Assembly: GCA_021325695.1 (NCBI GenBank)
Contig: JAJTCR010000069.1
Coordinates: 1-6,841, forward strand
DNA length: 6,841 nt
Reading direction: 5' to 3'
From: Steroidobacteraceae bacterium
Lineage (GTDB): Bacteria; Pseudomonadota; Gammaproteobacteria; Steroidobacterales; Steroidobacteraceae
The notes beneath the pieces are model-generated. The model had not been told where the DNA came from. It was given only the letters and a program-made list of their open reading frames with translations, and made no database searches. Every line of letters starts with the position of its first letter. The first letter of the stretch is position 1. The position numbers and the translations under genes were made by a program. Below are positions 5,598 to 6,841 of this stretch, piece after piece.

Positions 5598-5623
5598 GAC
5601 GGTCCGCCGCCGTTTGATAGCAT
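5596..5623 (+). promoter_or_regulatory. Weak candidate ppc promoter
   Basis: ATGACG (5596-5601) and TAGCAT (5618-5623) each match four of six consensus bases, with a 16-bp spacer. Transcription would start near 5630, leaving a leader of about 75 nt. The match is modest and may be chance. Confidence 0.25.
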
Positions 5624-5704
5624 TCGCCTTCAAGCTCGTCTTCGCACGGTCCACGTTCCGCCGCGGCACACGCAAAGAAAGCCCGACACCGTTCCCCCGC
5701 GGCC

Positions 5705-6841
5705 ATGCCACGCAAGGACATTTCGTTTCCCGCGAAGGACACGTCGCTCCGCGACGACGTCCACACGCTCGGCGCGCTCGTGGGCGAGATGCTCCGCGAC
5801 CAGGGCGGCGAGTTGCTGTTCCAGGAAGTCGAAGGCGACCGGCAGCGCGCGATTCGCCGTCGGGACGACGATTGCGAGGCGAGCATCGAGCTCGTGGTCC
5901 GTTCCGAGGCACGTAGTCCGGCCCAGGCGGCCGACCTGATCCGGGCGTTCGCGACCTGGTTCCAGATGGTGAACATGGCGGAGAAGGTGCACCGCGTGCG
6001 CCGCCGTCGCGATTATCTCAACGACAGCAGTACGCCGCAGCCGGGCGGCCTCACGGAATGCTTCCAGCGCCTCAAGACGCTCGGCTACACGCTCGAGCGG
6101 ACGATCGCGCTGCTCGGTCGCCTGAGCATCGAGCCCGTGTTCACCGCGCACCCGACCGAGTCGACGCGGCGCACCCTGTTGCGCCAGCAGCAGCGCATCG
6201 CGAGCCTGCTCGTGAGCCGACTCGACCCCTCGCTCACACCCGCCGACCGACGCATGACGCTGGAGCGGGTGCGCACCGAGCTCACGACCAGCTGGCAGAC
6301 GGCGGACAACTCGCGCGAGCGGCTCACGGTCGCCGACGAGCGCGAGCACGTGCTGTTCTTCCTGGTCGAGGTGATCTACGAGATCATCCCGCTGTTCTAC
6401 GAAGCCATCGAGGAATCGCTGTCGATCGTGTACGGCGCGGACGCGCACCAGGTCTGGGTCCCGGAAATACTGCATTTCGGCTCGTGGGTCGGCGGCGACA
6501 TGGATGGGCAGCCGGACGTGCACGCGAAGACGATCCGCGAGAGCGTCGCGCGCCACCACGCCCTGATCGTGAACCGCTATTTCCTCGAGGCGCAGGGGCT
6601 CGCTGAGACGCTCAGCCAGAGCGAGCGCCGCACGCCGGACATTCCCCAGGCGATCCACGACCGGATCGAGCACTACAAGTCGGTCGTGCCCTCGGCGCGC
6701 GCGAGTGCGCCCTCGGGCCACGACGAAATGCCGTACCGCGTGCTGCTCAACCAGGTCGCCGAGCGCCTGCGGGCAACCTACGACCATCGCTCGGGGCAAT
6801 ACGAGCGCGTGGAGCAGCTGATCGACGACCTCAGCCTCGTC
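5705..6841 (+). CDS. ppc: Phosphoenolpyruvate carboxylase, N-terminal 379 residues (runs off the window)
   Basis: The enzyme adds bicarbonate to phosphoenolpyruvate to give oxaloacetate, the main route refilling the TCA cycle; it is a cytosolic homotetramer. The frame is open from ATG 5705 to the right edge, roughly 40% of the usual 880-930 residues. The N-terminus ...SLRDDVHTLGALVGEML aligns with the start of the E. coli enzyme. VFTAHPTES (145-153) contains the catalytic histidine, His149. HFGSWVGGDMDGQP (257-270) corresponds to the second family signature, FxSWxGGDRDGNP, here with Met266 for Arg and Gln269 for Asn. The C-terminal active-site loops and the regulatory site are beyond the window. 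No Shine-Dalgarno sequence precedes the ATG (bases just upstream are CCCCCGCGGCC), and no in-frame alternative start is found in the roughly 60 nt upstream. It is transcribed divergently from the receptor gene. Confidence 0.95.
   Translation, partial: MPRKDISFPAKDTSLRDDVHTLGALVGEMLRDQGGELLFQEVEGDRQRAIRRRDDDCEASIELVVRSEARSPAQAADLIRAFATWFQMVNMAEKVHRVRRRRDYLNDSSTPQPGGLTECFQRLKTLGYTLERTIALLGRLSIEPVFTAHPTESTRRTLLRQQQRIASLLVSRLDPSLTPADRRMTLERVRTELTTSWQTADNSRERLTVADEREHVLFFLVEVIYEIIPLFYEAIEESLSIVYGADAHQVWVPEILHFGSWVGGDMDGQPDVHAKTIRESVARHHALIVNRYFLEAQGLAETLSQSERRTPDIPQAIHDRIEHYKSVVPSARASAPSGHDEMPYRVLLNQVAERLRATYDHRSGQYERVEQLIDDLSLV

Larger units (their letters stand above)
5475..5704. promoter_or_regulatory. 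Divergent intergenic region between receptor gene and ppc
   Basis: This 230-bp region must hold both promoters. It contains the only clearly A/T-rich patch nearby, at about 5535-5575. On the receptor strand I find no hexamer pair with good spacing; TTGTAT and TAGAAC occur, but not 16-18 bp apart in the right order. An inverted repeat at 5578-5597 and a weak ppc promoter at 5596-5623 are listed separately. The short ORFs crossing it in several frames show no protein-like composition. Confidence 0.6.

Noticed and set aside
5630..6799. A 389-codon minus-strand frame opposite ppc
   Set aside because: It is Arg/Val/His-rich with no recognisable domain; the plus frame contains the PEP carboxylase motifs VFTAHPTES and GSWVGGDMDG.

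Overview
The window is GC-rich DNA with strongly G/C-ending codons. It looks like ordinary chromosome from a gammaproteobacterium. The MsrA is close to the long enterobacterial form, there is a large TonB-dependent outer-membrane receptor with a signal peptide, and the PEP carboxylase resembles those I recall from Xanthomonadales/Steroidobacter-like lineages. The lineage is inferred from memory of these families; no search was run. I see no insertion sequence, prophage, CRISPR array, rRNA or tRNA, and no defence-type cassette.

Layout. Positions 1-159 (minus) hold the first 53 codons of a gene that runs off the left edge, possibly a RIO1-like kinase/phosphotransferase. A 21-codon leader ORF (156-221, minus) overlaps its start by GTGA. 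Between this unit and marC is a near-perfect 22-bp palindrome (227-248) whose two arms each read TAGAAT outward. Each TAGAAT lies exactly 6 nt before an ATG, so both divergent units look leaderless. Then come marC (254-949) and msrA (986-1648), same strand, 36 nt apart, probably cotranscribed. A SYLF/Ysc84-domain exported protein (1847-2683, minus) converges on msrA. The stretch between them (1632 to about 1880, minus) contains a second open frame that looks coding but has no convincing start. A 241-bp gap with hairpins (2684-2924) separates the SYLF gene from a complete TonB-dependent receptor (2925-5474, minus). A 230-bp divergent intergenic region then leads to ppc (5705-6841, plus), whose 3' part lies beyond the right edge.

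How the genes relate. They do not form one pathway. MsrA repairs oxidised methionine, MarC is an inner-membrane protein of unsettled function, the SYLF protein is an exported putative lipid-binding protein, the receptor takes up an unidentified substrate across the outer membrane, and Ppc replenishes oxaloacetate. Only marC-msrA and leader-kinase look like operons.

I did not find evidence for a novel multi-gene system. The points most worth checking are the symmetrical divergent leaderless promoter with its coupled leader ORF, and the unexplained coding-like frame downstream of the SYLF gene.
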